Assembly: GCA_023374025.1 (NCBI GenBank)
Contig: SIJG01000056.1
Coordinates: forward strand, 551,935-615,934
Length of the DNA: 64,000 nucleotides
Reading direction: 5' to 3'
From: Heterodera schachtii
Lineage: Eukaryota > Nematoda > Chromadorea > Rhabditida > Heteroderidae
The translations under genes and the position numbers were made by a program. Under the pieces are notes generated by a model, which saw only the letters and a list, made by a program, of their open reading frames with translations, was not told the origin of the DNA and did no database searches. How positions within the stretch are numbered: the first letter of the stretch is position 1; every line of letters begins with the position of its first letter. This document shows, piece by piece, positions 24,701 through 35,909 of this stretch.

Positions 24701-27467
24701 CAACAATTAGTGGAAAGTGCCGCCAACAATTTGCCGCCCGCGGCGATGAAAAAGCCGCCACATTTTGTGCCGATCAAACCAAATCACCATCATCATCATC
24801 ATCATCATCATCAGCAGCAACAGCAGCACACTGTTGTTGAGGAGAAGTTCAAGCAGTACATGCCGTCTTCATCATCATCGACGGCTTCCTCCGCCACTTC
24901 GTCCCCTGCGGCGATGCCACCACCAGCGGTGACGCCGAACAATGACAACAACGACGGCGGCGGCGGTCGGCACCAAACGAACGCGACGACGGCCACGACG
25001 GCATTGGCCTCGGTGGCGGACGAGTACGTGGACGTGGTGGGCGACGGAGCGGAGGGTCGCAGCTCGCTGATGCGACACCAGCGCAAGGCGCACATCGAAT
25101 TCTACAGGTACAGTACGGGTGTGGTACGGTATGGTACAGGATACAGTAGAATGTACACGAAGGTTAAGAGCAGCAGAATACAATAGAGTATGTAGAAATG
25201 TGCAGAGTTTAGTAAAGCACCTGAAGGATACGTTACAGTATAGTTTGTGCGGTCAAACCCAGTGAACTACGGTACATTAGGCTACAGTAGTACATAAACA
25301 TGTACCAAAATTACCATGCAATAAAATATACAGTACATTATGGTAATTAGTACTCAGATTCATCTCATCAGAAAATTCGGAATGGGAAAAATTGTCGATA
25401 AAATTAGTGCCTTCGGTAATCGCTGGAAAATTTTTGAGTTATATTTATTATAAAATTGAAAAAAATTTCCAAAAAAACTAACCAAGTTTTCCCTCTAAAG
25501 TTCCTGCGTCGCGGATACTATATGTGGTTAGAAAACAGGAATATTGTACTGTGGGTATGTAATTTTATGGGATACTGTAGGCGAAGTTAATGTCGACCTC
25601 CCCCCCCCCCAAAAAAATATCCAGAAATTATAAATTGAATTAATTTTTTTTTTTTTTGCAGAAAGCTGAAAGGCCTTCGCAGTCGAGGCTCCACGCTAGA
25701 CTGCCAACAGTGTGGCCAAACGGTAGCAAACACGGACGCGTGCGCGCGCTCGCATCTGCACGCGCACTGCGACGTCGCGCAGTTCGTGTGCAAGCTGTGC
25801 CAGCGCGGGTTCACCGACCAGCACTTGGTGTTCGAGCACATCAACACGGAACATCCGACCAAAAAAGTATGTGCTTGGGACCAAGCCTGGCCTGGACCAC
25901 CGGACCGTAAACTGGTGGATTTACAATTACGGATGTCCATGATCCGTAATTAAGGACATTTTTCAATTACGGAATTTTGCTAAAGCCGTAATTACGGGGG
26001 GCGGGCAAAAATGTCGTAATTAAAGATTTTGGGTCCAGCCCAGCTTGGGACAAGAGTCAGTCGGTTGGACTCGAGATTTTTCGAGTCGAGCCCCAACACT
26101 GAGATTTCAACACGAGAATTGAGACCAAGATTCTCAAAGGCTCTTCTTATCAGGCCAATTTGATCAAAATAAAAATGACAGATGGAAAAATCGGTCTGAT
26201 CAACCAACACACAAAAACCAACAGGGGGACCAAAAATCGATCAGAAAGCTGATTTTGGGAAAGCTCTATCAGAGGACTGTGATCAAAATTAATCTTAGAA
26301 TCACTAGGGCACCGATTTTAGGCAAAAAAAAACTCACGGAATTTAAGCAAGCTGATTTTTGTAACTTTGGGTGTCTTTTAAATTATTATCTCTAATTATC
26401 CCCCCGGGATTCATTATTTTTCAACCTCCTCAGAAGGGGGGATTATTAGAGATAATACTGTAAGCATATGATCTACCAGCCTGAAAATTTCACTATTTTC
26501 AAGGACGTAAAATTTCAAGTCAAAAAGGCCTAGGGATTAAGAATTTAAAATTTTTGAAAATTTAACTTCCGAAAATTTTCCAGGGCACCCAATGCATTGA
26601 GGACCGGCGCGACATGGTCCAGCTGATGCAACTGCTCACGGACTGTTTCCCGCGCATTGTGTGCAAGACCAAGGACGCAATGCAGGAGCATCTCGAGCGT
26701 TTGCTGAGCGCCGCCGACACGCAGAAACTTGCTGCTGCTGGTGATGCCGTGGCATGCACTGCCGCTGCAGAACCAACGGTGTGCAGCAACAACAGCAGCG
26801 ATGTAAACAGCTCTACTGTTGGTGGCACGTCGTCAATGCAGTGCCATCTTTGCGTGAGTTGGGCGCGCATCAATTATTTTTGTACATGAACTCATTAAAC
26901 GCCCTTTATAGAAAGCGGACGTGCCAACCGAGCGCACAGCACTGCATGCACACCTGAACGCGCATCCCGCATTCAGGTAGCAGCGCACACTGCTGACTTG
27001 CACAATCACGCACGCATTTCTCACTCTTTTCAGATGCAAGAAATGCAAATTCGTCTGCATGTCACACGGGGAGCAAAAAGAACACCAACGGGTTGAGCAC
27101 GGGCTGGACGATGAAGCGACAGCAAATTCGAGTAAAAAAATTTAAAAAATGTATTTTTTAAAATTTTTTTGAAAATTTTTCTTCAGGCCAACTGCCCTAC
27201 TGCGTGTCCAGCGCGCTTGAGGTGCAATACGACATGCTGCGCGCATGCTTTCCGCTCCAAAACCGGCAACAGCAGCAAAGCCATAGCGCACCACCACCGG
27301 GTGAGCATGCAGCAACTGCAGATGCTTCTGCTGCGGTGTCACCTCCAGCAGCGGGCGCAAAGCGTAGGCGCAAGACGCTGCAGCCGGACGACTCGGCAAG
27401 TGCGGCGTGCGGTGGCAAACGAAAGCGGAACAAAAAGTGCAGCACCGCCTCGTCCGTGGAAGATTAA
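21789..27467 (+). CDS. Polyglutamine C2H2 zinc-finger protein, 10 exons (926 aa)
   Basis: Model join(21789-21890, 22375-23400, 23944-24069, 24119-24311, 24693-25107, 25662-25866, 26584-26853, 26912-26976, 27034-27131, 27187-27467); every junction keeps frame. The first ~680 residues are disordered and rich in Gln, Pro and Ala, with a His run (about 510-518). Four C2H2 fingers follow: CQQCGQTVAN..HLHAH and CKLCQRGFTDQHLVFEHINT.. in exon 6, CHLCKADVPT..HLNAH split across exons 7-8, and CKKCKFVCMSHGEQKEHQRV.. in exon 9. The basic C terminus (GAKRRRK, KRKRNKK) suggests nuclear import. It is probably a DNA-binding transcription regulator; the orthologue is not identified. Intron 3 (24070-24118) starts with GC. 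The start is chosen at a TTTACAG|ATG; an in-frame ATG lies upstream at 21711. Confidence 0.85.
25108..25345. repeat. TACAGTA/TACGGTA-rich intron segment
   Basis: Within intron 5 of the zinc-finger gene the words TACAGTA, TACGGTA, GTACAG and their variants occur about ten times in 230 bp, giving a degenerate short-period repeat. Confidence 0.6.
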
Positions 27468-27649
27468 GCAGCAATTAAAAAAGGGATAATGCTAATGATG
27501 ATGATCAACGAAACGAATGAAGAATGATCGGCTCAGGGAACAGAATTATTAATCACTGATTTTTTGATGAGTGCACTAATTATGAACTGATTTTTGAACA
27601 AATTTCCCTCCCTTTTTTAATCATTTTTAAAATTGTCCCCCATTTTTTT

Positions 27650-27955
27650 TTATTAGGGTAGGTCAAAAAAATAAATGAAAATTTTTCAAAAAAAAAATCA
27701 TGGAAAAAATTGGTTGACATACCTCGGCATAATCCTTAAAATTCTGTTTAAATCGATTATTAAATTGGACTGATGGAGAATTTTTTTTCAAAATCGTGCA
27801 AAAAAAAAATTCTTTACTCTTATGGAAAATACCATGCCGAAATATGTCAAAATTCATTTCTTGGACTTCATTTTGGATTTTCCTTTAGATTTATTTATTA
27901 TTTTTTGGAACATTTTTCTAAAGTGTCTATTACTTTTTTGACCTATCCAATTACA
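27650..27955. mobile_element. Imperfect foldback element D
   Basis: The ends GGTAGGTCAAAAAAATAA and TTACTTTTTTGACCTATCC are inverted. TTGACATACCTCGGCATAAT on the left pairs with TACCATGCCGAAATATGTCA on the right. The arms are more diverged than in elements A and B. It lies 3' of the zinc-finger gene. Confidence 0.55.
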
Positions 27956-28090
27956 AAAAACACTGATCACCACCTAATTTTACAAATATAATTTCATAAT
28001 TTACCTCTCTAAAGTTGATAAAATGGAATTAATTCAGCACACTTATTTTTGGGAATAATTAAAGCGGAAGGAATACTTGGGGATATTCGG

Positions 28091-28224
28091 ACTCTCGCAG
28101 GGCAAAGACGCAGATTGTCGGTCACACAGTGGTCACTCGCTGCACCAGAGAGTGGTAGCACATCCCAGCGTAGCGAGTGACCACTCACTGTGCGACCATC
28201 TGCGTCTCTGCCCTGCGAGAGAGT
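28091..28224. repeat. GC-rich hairpin, ~53 bp arms
   Basis: ACTCTCGCAGGGCAAAGACG at 28091 pairs with CTCTGCCCTGCGAGAGAGT at 28206-28224. The pairing continues through GTCACACAGTGGTCACTCGC against GCGAGTGACCACTCACTGTG, leaving a loop of about 24 nt. The arms are roughly 85-90% complementary. It is unlike the AT-rich foldback elements in composition. Confidence 0.8.
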
Positions 28225-28667
28225 GCACTGCAGCGTCTCTGACGAGGCATTGAGCTACTAGACAAAAGAAGGGAGAGCGGGTCAATGTTGATTGGTCTAT
28301 TTATCGCGCAAGGGGCGGAGTCAATGCTGATTGGCTATACACTCATCAATAGAGATTGGACAAATTTAATTTAAAAATTTTTTTAATTTTTTTGCTATAA
28401 TGCATTGAAGAAAGAAGCTCAAAAAACGCATTTGTACGCTTAAATTCTTTCATTTGAAAACATAAGTTTTCGTCAATAATAGACTAAGTTTTTGAGCTAA
28501 GTTATGATTTATTATTTAGCAATTAAATTTAAATTTAAAACGATCAATGATACTTTTGTCACTTCGTCCTAGCACCTATTAATTCCTATTCGAATATATG
28601 AAATCCATTTTACAGTTAAAAAATTCCACTTCTTATGAGACTGGCTAATAGAGATTATTGAGTGCCT

Positions 28668-31558
28668 TCAAATGATGGCAAAAATTAAAATTTGAAAATT
28701 TTTTGGCACTTTTAGTGTTCCCCGCCCCCCCCCCCCAAAAAACAAAAAAGGCTTTACCCTTTCCCGCCATTTGGCCCTTTGTCGTTGTTGCCGTTGCTGC
28801 TCCTCATCCGCTTCATCATCATCATTAACATAATGCACGCGATGGTGCCTGTTTTGGTTGCCATTTTGGCCATGTTTTGTGTTGATGACGTCATCATCTT
28901 CTTGGCCATTTTGCTCCTCCACCGTACCCCGCTGTTGTCTTACTGTATTGATGGCCACTGTACGCCTTGCCGCCGGTGTTGGGGGTGGTGGTGGTACTGC
29001 GGCAGTCACTTTTGTAGTTGCTTGTGCCGAAATGGAGACGGCAGCGACGGGTGGCAGTGGCCTCGGACTGGTCTGAGTGCCGCGTTCAATGGAGCACAAC
29101 GGAGTCGGCACTACGGTAAATTAAAAGCGATTTAAAACTGGATACGGTATTTTATTTTAAATTTACGGTATTTCAATTACTTCCGTTGATCACTGTGTTA
29201 AATTTTGAAAGCTTTGTGTCTCTAAAATTATGCTTTTTTCTGGTAATCACCATCAGTTCAGCAGACCGATTCGTTTAAGTTGGCGTTTTGATCAACCAAT
29301 TAAATATATAATTGTTGTATCGTTTTCCTTTCGCTGGTAAATTTTTCATTTTTATATGTCGTGGCTCTGCTGATCAGTTCATGGCTTTTTGATTGCTTTC
29401 CAGCTAATTAATCTAGCTTATTTTTTGCATGATTGATCTTTCTGATCAGGTTGATCATTTAGGGTGCGTAGCATTCCGATCAGCTCCACTAGCATTCAAT
29501 TAAATCTCTCTCCAATCAATTAAATTAACTCTTTTTTGCATGATTGATCCTTTCTGATCAGTTTTGATCATTTTAGGTGAGTGGCATTCCGATCAACTCC
29601 ATTAGCATTGAACTAAATCTCTCTCCAATCAATTAATTTCGCGTCTTTTTTTTTGTTGCATGATGGCCATATTTCCTGATCACTTTTGGAATATTGTCCA
29701 CCCAATTAACTGACCATTAAGCATTGTTTCGTCGCCCTCCTTTTCGCTGTGCCGTGCCGTCAAACGATGCCGCTTTTGGCCGGCATTCGAACTGTCGACA
29801 GTTTCGGTCTGTTGCTGCTGGTCCACCATTTGGCCATAGCTTTTGCTGTCGGCTTAAATATTTTCTAAATATAATTTTTCAAAAAAAAAATAAAATTTTT
29901 TAAAAGAAAAATACAAGAAAAATTTAATGTTTATTTATTTTTTTTTAATGTTAAATTTTTTCCAAAAATCAAAGAAAAAACTTGGAAAAAAATTTTCTAG
30001 TGAAAGATACGAAAAATTTTTTTTAATTTTTGAAGAGAGCAAATGCTTCAGTATTTCAAGAATTTTTCAAAAAACAAAGATTTTTATAAAAATTTTATTT
30101 TTTCTTGAGTTTTTTCTGAAAAATAAAATTTTTCGGACGCTAATGACTGGGAGTGAGAGAGAATGAAATCTATCAAATTTAAATATGAATTTGATTATAG
30201 AATTTATTTAAATTTTCACGTTTCGGCTTGATCATTGGGAAGAGTTTGGCCAACTTTTTCGTGTCCATGGCCAATTCCTCCATCAAACATTTGGTGCCGT
30301 CCATGGAAGTCAATGTCCTGAAAATGCCAAAATTGGCATTCCGTGGGGGTTTGGCATTTTGAATTCGCCCCCACGACTTATTTGAATCCACTGATCGGTG
30401 GCTAAGCTGGCGCTGCTGAAAGTGCCGGATCAGCGGCTCTTGGCACTGGCGGGGTGCCAAAACAATTGTTGAATGGGCCGAACTGGGCGCAAATGTGGGA
30501 CGAAATCGGCTAAAATGAATTTTTAATTTTTTAAAAAAATTAAAATTTGTCCATAGATTTTTTATATAATGAAATATTTTTTATGCCAAAATTTTATCTT
30601 TCACAAATAATGCAAAATGATCACTGATGAAAATTAACCAAATGAAAAGCCAATTAATGGCTAATTTTTTTTAAAGGAAATTGATTAGTTTTGTGGTTGA
30701 TTTTTTAAAAATAATTTTAACATACTTAGTTAACTAACTAAATTATTGAGAAAAATAGCAAAAAACTGAGCAAGTGTGGAGGAACTTTTTTTTAAATATT
30801 AAAAAATAATAATAATTTTAGATTAAATATTTAAAAAAATAAAATAAATAAATAAAATATTAATGGCCAATTTTAAAAAAGGGAATTGATTAAATTATTG
30901 TGCGACTTATTCTAAATTAGTTAACTAAATAGCCAAGAAATGCAAAACAAAAACAAAAACACATAGAAATGAGAATGTGGACCTTTTTTATAAAAAAATT
31001 AAATATCAAAAAATAATAATTTTAGAAAAATATTTTAAAAAATAAATAATAAATAATCGCTTTTTGCATGTGAATTTCATCTTTTTGAATAAAAACTAAA
31101 AAAAAAAATTTTCAAATAGAAAAGTCGATTTTAAAGCAATTTCGCTCGAGGCGAGATTTGGCCGGGATTCGGGATCTTTGGTGGCAATCCCGCAGATGAT
31201 TGATTATACTGATCATTCAAACTGCTATCACACTGATCAGTTGATGGTGATCATTCAGTGATCACCTGTCACCGCTGCCGCTCCTCCACCGGTGGCGTCG
31301 GGCCCCACGGCATTTGCTGTTGTTTTTGTGTTGTGCCGTCGTCGTTCGTCGGCACCATTTCCACACGTACGCCGCCAGCACAACCGCGGCAACACCGCCC
31401 GCAACACCGCCGAACAGCACCAGCACGGACAGCACAATTGTTGTTGATGATGATGATGATAATAATATTATTGTTGCTGGCAGTGGCGACGGCGTTTGGA
31501 CGGAAACGGCGGCGCGGAGAATTGGCGACAAATAAAAAATGCCAATTGGGCAAGACAA
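28668..31558 (-). CDS. Single-pass membrane protein with Pro/Gln-rich tail, 4 exons
   Basis: Minus-strand exons 31266-31558, 30220-30509, 29715-29852 and 28668-29110 join in frame (GT-AG), about 387 codons. A hydrophobic segment in exon 1 (about residues 38-68, TIVLSVLVLFGGVAGG then VAAVVLAAYVW) followed by KWCRR is a transmembrane helix with a basic cytosolic stop. The rest is hydrophilic: exon 2 has HFQQRQLSHRSVDSNKSWG, and the final exon is Pro-, Gln- and acidic-rich. A GT donor at 28757 (AGG|GTAAAG) may splice to an undetected last exon; read-through crosses a poly-C-derived GGGG stretch and stops at 28668. Alternative frames in exon 1 are also open. No family is recognised. Confidence 0.5.
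29422..29655. repeat. Tandem duplication, ~115 bp x 2, in an intron
   Basis: The order TTTTTTGCATGATTGATC, TTTCTGATCAG, TTGATCATTT, GGCATTCCGATCA, CTCTCTCCAATCAATTAA occurs twice in succession within an intron of the membrane-protein gene. Confidence 0.8.
30645..31050. repeat. Diverged tandem duplication, ~200 bp x 2
   Basis: GGAATTGATTA, AGTTAACTAA, AAATAGC, TGTGGA.CTTTTTT and AATATTAAAAAATAATAAT appear in the same order in two adjacent copies, starting near 30670 and 30885. It is AT-rich intronic DNA. Confidence 0.55.
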
Positions 31559-32002
31559 ACTTTGATGAAGGATTATGATGAAATGAGAAGAAAAATTAAG
31601 CGGATATGTTTAGTTATTCAATTATAGGGATTTCGGCAAATTCCAATTTCAAAATTTGATTGCCGATTTCAGAATTTTTGGAGCAAGGATCCGATTTTTG
31701 AAATTTTTAACACACATAAATGCCGAATTACAATTATTTTTGGGTCTCTTTTTGCCATAAAAAATGCTTATTTGTTAGTTTCTTTTTTGTAATTACATAA
31801 AATAAATTTAATTAACTTTTTTTAAAAACTTGATCTCGGAATTCGAACAAGAAAAAGCACAAAAAATTCTCAATTTGTTAAGCCAAATTCCTGAGCCTTG
31901 TGAATTTCTTTTTGAATTTGAGCAAAGGCCAAAAATAAATTAATAAAAATCAATTTTCTAAGTCGTTCCTTAATTGCAACTATTGTCTTAGATAAAAATG
32001 AA

Positions 32003-32245
32003 ATGATGGCTTTTTATTCTGAGCCAATTAAGAGGATTTTCCCGATTAAAAAAGAATTATTTATAAATTTGTTAAATTCTATTGCTAAAGAGCATATTCT
32101 TGTACCTTTTAATGAGAAACATAATATTTTATGGCCCTTTTTATCAGAAAAAATTGCTCATTATTATAATTATTTTCTTTTTGTAATGGCATGGAATAAA
32201 TATTCTTTAATTTATTTAAAAAATAAATATAAATCGATAAATTAA
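32003..32245 (+). CDS. AT-rich open frame, uncharacterised
   Basis: An 81-codon frame follows a TCTTAG acceptor-like site. The peptide is hydrophobic and Lys-rich (PIKKELFINLLNSIAKEHIL). No start context or partner exon is evident. It could be a fragment of a mobile-element protein or chance in AT-rich DNA. Confidence 0.2.
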   Translation: MMAFYSEPIKRIFPIKKELFINLLNSIAKEHILVPFNEKHNILWPFLSEKIAHYYNYFLFVMAWNKYSLIYLKNKYKSIN

Positions 32246-32305
32246 CTAAATATTGGTAAAAAGAATAATACGGTTGGAAAACGGAAATTTAAAAAAATTC
32301 GGAAA

Positions 32306-32656
32306 ATGGCAAATTTTTTCACACAAAATTACAGCCCAAACTTGGAAATTGTCATTATGCCTCATTGTGAGAAACAATGTATGACCATGGATTGTGGGGC
32401 CATTCCGACAAAAATTGGCCAACAAATTTTTTGCCTTGGCAATTTGACCACCGCCAAAAAAGTCAATTTGTCATCCATCAGAGCAACAGAGAGCGGCCAA
32501 ATTGTCCTCCACTTCAGCAGCCGTAAGGTCATGTCAAAAACAATCATTGGCACAATGTTTCCACTTCCGTTTTGGAAGTCACAGCCAAAAAAAAAATTGA
32601 GAAAAACGGGGGAAAAGTTGCAAAATGCCAAAAAAATAAATCATTCCCTAAAATAG
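32306..32656 (+). CDS. Hypothetical protein, 116 aa
   Basis: A single open frame whose middle (32340-32580) prefers C at third positions (GTC, AGC, GGC, TTC), as the real exons here do, which supports the + strand. The peptide has four Cys (HCEKQCMTMDCG, then IFCLGN) and a Lys-rich tail ending HSLK-stop. There is no signal peptide and no recognised domain. The 3' end may be intronic rather than coding, because the tail is low in information. Confidence 0.35.
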   Translation: MANFFTQNYSPNLEIVIMPHCEKQCMTMDCGAIPTKIGQQIFCLGNLTTAKKVNLSSIRATESGQIVLHFSSRKVMSKTIIGTMFPLPFWKSQPKKKLRKTGEKLQNAKKINHSLK

Positions 32657-33388
32657 ACCCCCCGGGGGGCTTTGGTTTTCAACCTCCCCCCCCCCCCCCC
32701 GCCTCAAAAGGGGGGCTTTATTTGAGGGACGGGGAGGACCTAATTTAGGGGGGGGGGGAGAGGGGTATTTTAGAAAATACAGTAATTAACATTCGGTAAT
32801 TTTGAGAATCTCGGCCTCTTCTTTTATTGGAAAATTTTGATTTGCGGACGACTTTTTAAATATGTATCTAAAAAATCATTTTATATTTATATAATTATGC
32901 TTTTTCACGCTTTTCTGAGAATTTTTTTGCCAAGAAAATTACAATATATGTATACATACAATTAAAAATTTAAAAATTGCACTCAATTCTTTAAAAATTT
33001 TCCCGCCGGCCCTCCTCCTTCAAAAATTTTTGGGAAAATAATGCTGCAAAAATAATTGAAAATTTTACCAGATTACGCTTTAATTATGGAATTTTGGAGA
33101 ACTTACAAATTGAAAAAATAATAATATTTTAAATTTTAAATAAGATAAAAACAAAAATTGAAAACAAATTAATTCGATTATTTTTTGCTTGATTAAATTT
33201 TGAGAATAATTCAAAAAGATTTTTCGTTTTCACGTTTAGTATTTTCGTGTTTTTATTTTTCTAATTCGTAACAACCATGATAATATACACACATATATTT
33301 TTTCAACATATTTTGTGATAATTATTTAGATTTGTCTATTTTTTTTCATGTATTTTTCATCTTACAGTATTTGAAGTTTTGGCTCTAT
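32657..33388. other. No gene recognised
   Basis: This interval holds poly-C and poly-G runs (32685-32701, 32742-32757) separated by about 40 bp that can pair, followed by AT-rich DNA. No exons were seen on either strand. Confidence 0.5.
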
Positions 33389-33817
33389 TCCAGTTTACGC
33401 GTCCAATCACAATGTTTACGCGTCCAATCACAATGTTTACGCGTCCAATCACAATGTTTACGCGTCCAATCACAATGTTTACGCGTCCAATGAGTGATCT
33501 CTCTCACTTTTTTAGATCATAATTTTTTTCTTACTCGGTCAATCCAAACATTCTTGGTATCATTCGAAAGCTTAAAGTTTAGGGAATTTATAAGCACAAG
33601 AAAAGAAAGCAATGAGAAAACCCGAAACTCATAATTTTTCGCGTATAATCAAGAATATTTTTTTGTCTGTTGCCTTTATCCGGGAATTTTGCTACACACA
33701 AACTTCCCTCAACTTTAAGCTTTCGATTGATACCAAGAATGTAGGGATTGACCAAGTAAAAAAAAAGTTATGATCAAACAACTGAGGGTGGTCACTCATT
33801 GGACGCGTAAACTGGAG
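33389..33817. mobile_element. Foldback element F with expanded terminal repeat
   Basis: The termini are TCCAGTTTACGCGTCCAAT and its inverse at 33797-33816. Internal arms (about 33500-33600 and 33710-33795) pair, including ACATTCTTGGTATCATTCGA on the left and TACCAAGAATGTAGGGATTG on the right. On the left only, the terminal word has been amplified into five 21 bp copies (33394-33495). Confidence 0.85.
33394..33495. repeat. Tandem repeat, 21 bp x 5
   Basis: TTTACGCGTCCAAT followed by CACAATG is repeated at 21 bp spacing. The fifth copy continues into GAGTGATC, which matches the single copy at the other end of the element. Confidence 0.95.
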
Positions 33818-34369
33818 AAGTTTTCCCTAACAAAAATTACAAAATTATATATAGCAGCAATTGTTCCTAGATTAAAAATAAATCTGTAAAATTTGGGTCA
33901 TTTTTGGTGTTTAAGGACAGAAAAAATTTATTCTGCATCAATTTAATATAACAAATATCCCATTAATTAATTGAAAAAAAACTCATTTAAATATTTTCGA
34001 AAATTTTCCATTTTAAATTAAAAAAAATTAAATGAAATTGCGAAATGTGTGCCCGTCTCTCGCGGGCATTTGTCGAGAAACGAACGCATTTTCGGGAAGA
34101 GATCGAATGCCGTGATAATTGGTAATTGCTTTTCTCATTGGCACATTATTCCCTTTCCATTGTTTCTGTTGCTGATTATCTCAGCTCGTGCCAAAAGTGG
34201 CACGGAAAATTTGGCATGAAAAAAAAATTAAAATAAAATAAAAAAATGGAGTGTGAAATGCCATTTTTAAGTGGAGTTTCAGGTTCAACGGAAAGGGCAC
34301 CCAATTGTGGAAAAAATGACACTTTTTGAGCCAAAAAATAGGACCCGGCCTGGATTTTCAAGAAAAAAG

Positions 34370-35680
34370 ACTGGGATCGGAGGAAATCTCGGAAATCCAG
34401 GCCCATAGGTACTTACCGTACTTTCTCTATTTGAATGCCCGTCTCTGGTAGAATGCCCCTCTCCAATTAAATGCCCCTTTTTGGAGGGGTTGAACAATAC
34501 AATGCCCCTCTCTGGTAGAATGCCCCTCTCCAATAAAATGCCCCCCTCCAGGAGGGATCGAGTATATCCGCAGGGATTCTGGGGCTTTGTCGATGCCGAA
34601 AGCGAAATCTGATTACAGATTCGTTATCAACACCCTAAAATACCTCTAAAAAGTATTTTTCAGCTAAATTTGGGTGAAAAAATTTTTCCCACTCAGAAAC
34701 CATGTGGTCCCCCCTTTGGTCCCAAATTCCCAAATCAATTTTATTTTTCTAATCTTTTCCAAAAAAATAGTAGAAATATAAAATAAATACAATTCTATAG
34801 AGCAAAAAATTGCGGGTTTTTTAGTATATTAATTTTCGAAAACATCATTTAAGAACCGAGTTCTGATTTTTTGTCTGAAAATTCGAATTTTTCCAGAATT
34901 TCTGGAAAATTTTTATTTCATTTTGATGATAGAAATTTAAAATAAATTCATAAAATTCTCCTTATTTTTCTCTATTTTTAAAGCTTTATTGTACTTAAAT
35001 TGACCCACTTTGAAATGAGTTATGAATTTTAAAATACGAGTCCAAATTCCCGAGGGCCAAAATGAAAAATTTTCAAAATTTTTTAAAAATTCAAAAATTT
35101 GTAAAACGTAAAATAATACTCATATTCATGCTCTGCACTATAAAACCGGTTAGAAAAATGGTTTTCACCCCTTTTTGACCCGAAAAAAAAACTTCCGAGA
35201 TTTGAGGGGTTGAACAATAAAATGCCCCTCTCTTGTAGAATGCCCCTCTCCAATTAAGTGCCCCTTTTTGGAGGGGTTGAACAATAGAATGCCCGGGCAT
35301 TCAAATAGAGAAAGTACGGTATGCACTTTACAGACCATAAAAATAAAATTCTTTTTTAAATCATCTAAAAAATTTCTAGGGCGTTTTCGGGGTTGCTGAT
35401 CATGAATCTGACATCCATTTTGACGAAATTCGAACCTCGAACCCGTATCTGAGTTATTTGCGCACCATAAAATGATTTTTTTTAAATTTGAATTTTCGAG
35501 TCTTTGTTCGAATACGGCTTCGGGGTTCGAATTTGGTCGAAATGGATGTCAGATTCGTGATCAGCAACCCCGAAAACCTCCTAGGAATATTTTAAATGAT
35601 TTTAAAAATAATTTTATTTTTTATGGTCTGTAAAGTGCATTAGTACCGGCCCATATCCTCAAATCCTCAGGTCCCATTTG
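34370..35680. mobile_element. Foldback element G interrupted by a MITE
   Basis: 35322-35480 and 35500-35640 are inverted arms (TGCACTTTACAGACCATAAA and its complement). The left arm continues on the far side of the MITE: GGTACTTA at 34409-34415 plus TGCACTTT at 35322 reconstitutes the counterpart of GGTACTAATGCAC (complement of 35634-35646). The element is therefore split by a later insertion. Confidence 0.75.
34416..35319. mobile_element. TA-flanked MITE, 904 bp, perfect 26 bp TIRs
   Basis: It starts CCGTACTTTCTCTATTTGAA.. and ends with the exact inverse. TA is present directly on both sides (34414-34415 and 35320-35321), as expected for Tc1/mariner-type integration. Sub-terminal blocks at 34430-34560 and 35205-35293 are direct repeats of TGCCCCTCTC..AATTAA.TGCCCC units. 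No transposase frame is present. Confidence 0.85.
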
Positions 35681-35909
35681 TTTAAAAAACCATTTTCTTT
35701 AATTAAAATATTATTTTGAAAGTTTAATATAAATTGTTTGTTTTATTTACACAGGATTTTTCAATATAAAAAAATAAATTATCACAAAAATTGGTCAAAA
35801 ATGTTTGACAAATTGAGTAATCATTGGAAATTGGTCATCATCAAACAGTAGCACAAAACAATTTGTTGTCACTTCTTTAGTAGCACAAAACAATTTGTTG
35901 TCACTTCTT

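Noticed and set aside
31140..31215. Possible extra exon (YNQSSAGLPPKIPNPGQIS) in the membrane-protein gene
   Set aside because: The segment contains no GT and no good GC donor, and exons 1 and 2 already join in phase without it.
33394..33495. CRISPR-like array of five 21 bp units
   Set aside because: The units are contiguous without unique spacers, and the context is a eukaryotic foldback element.
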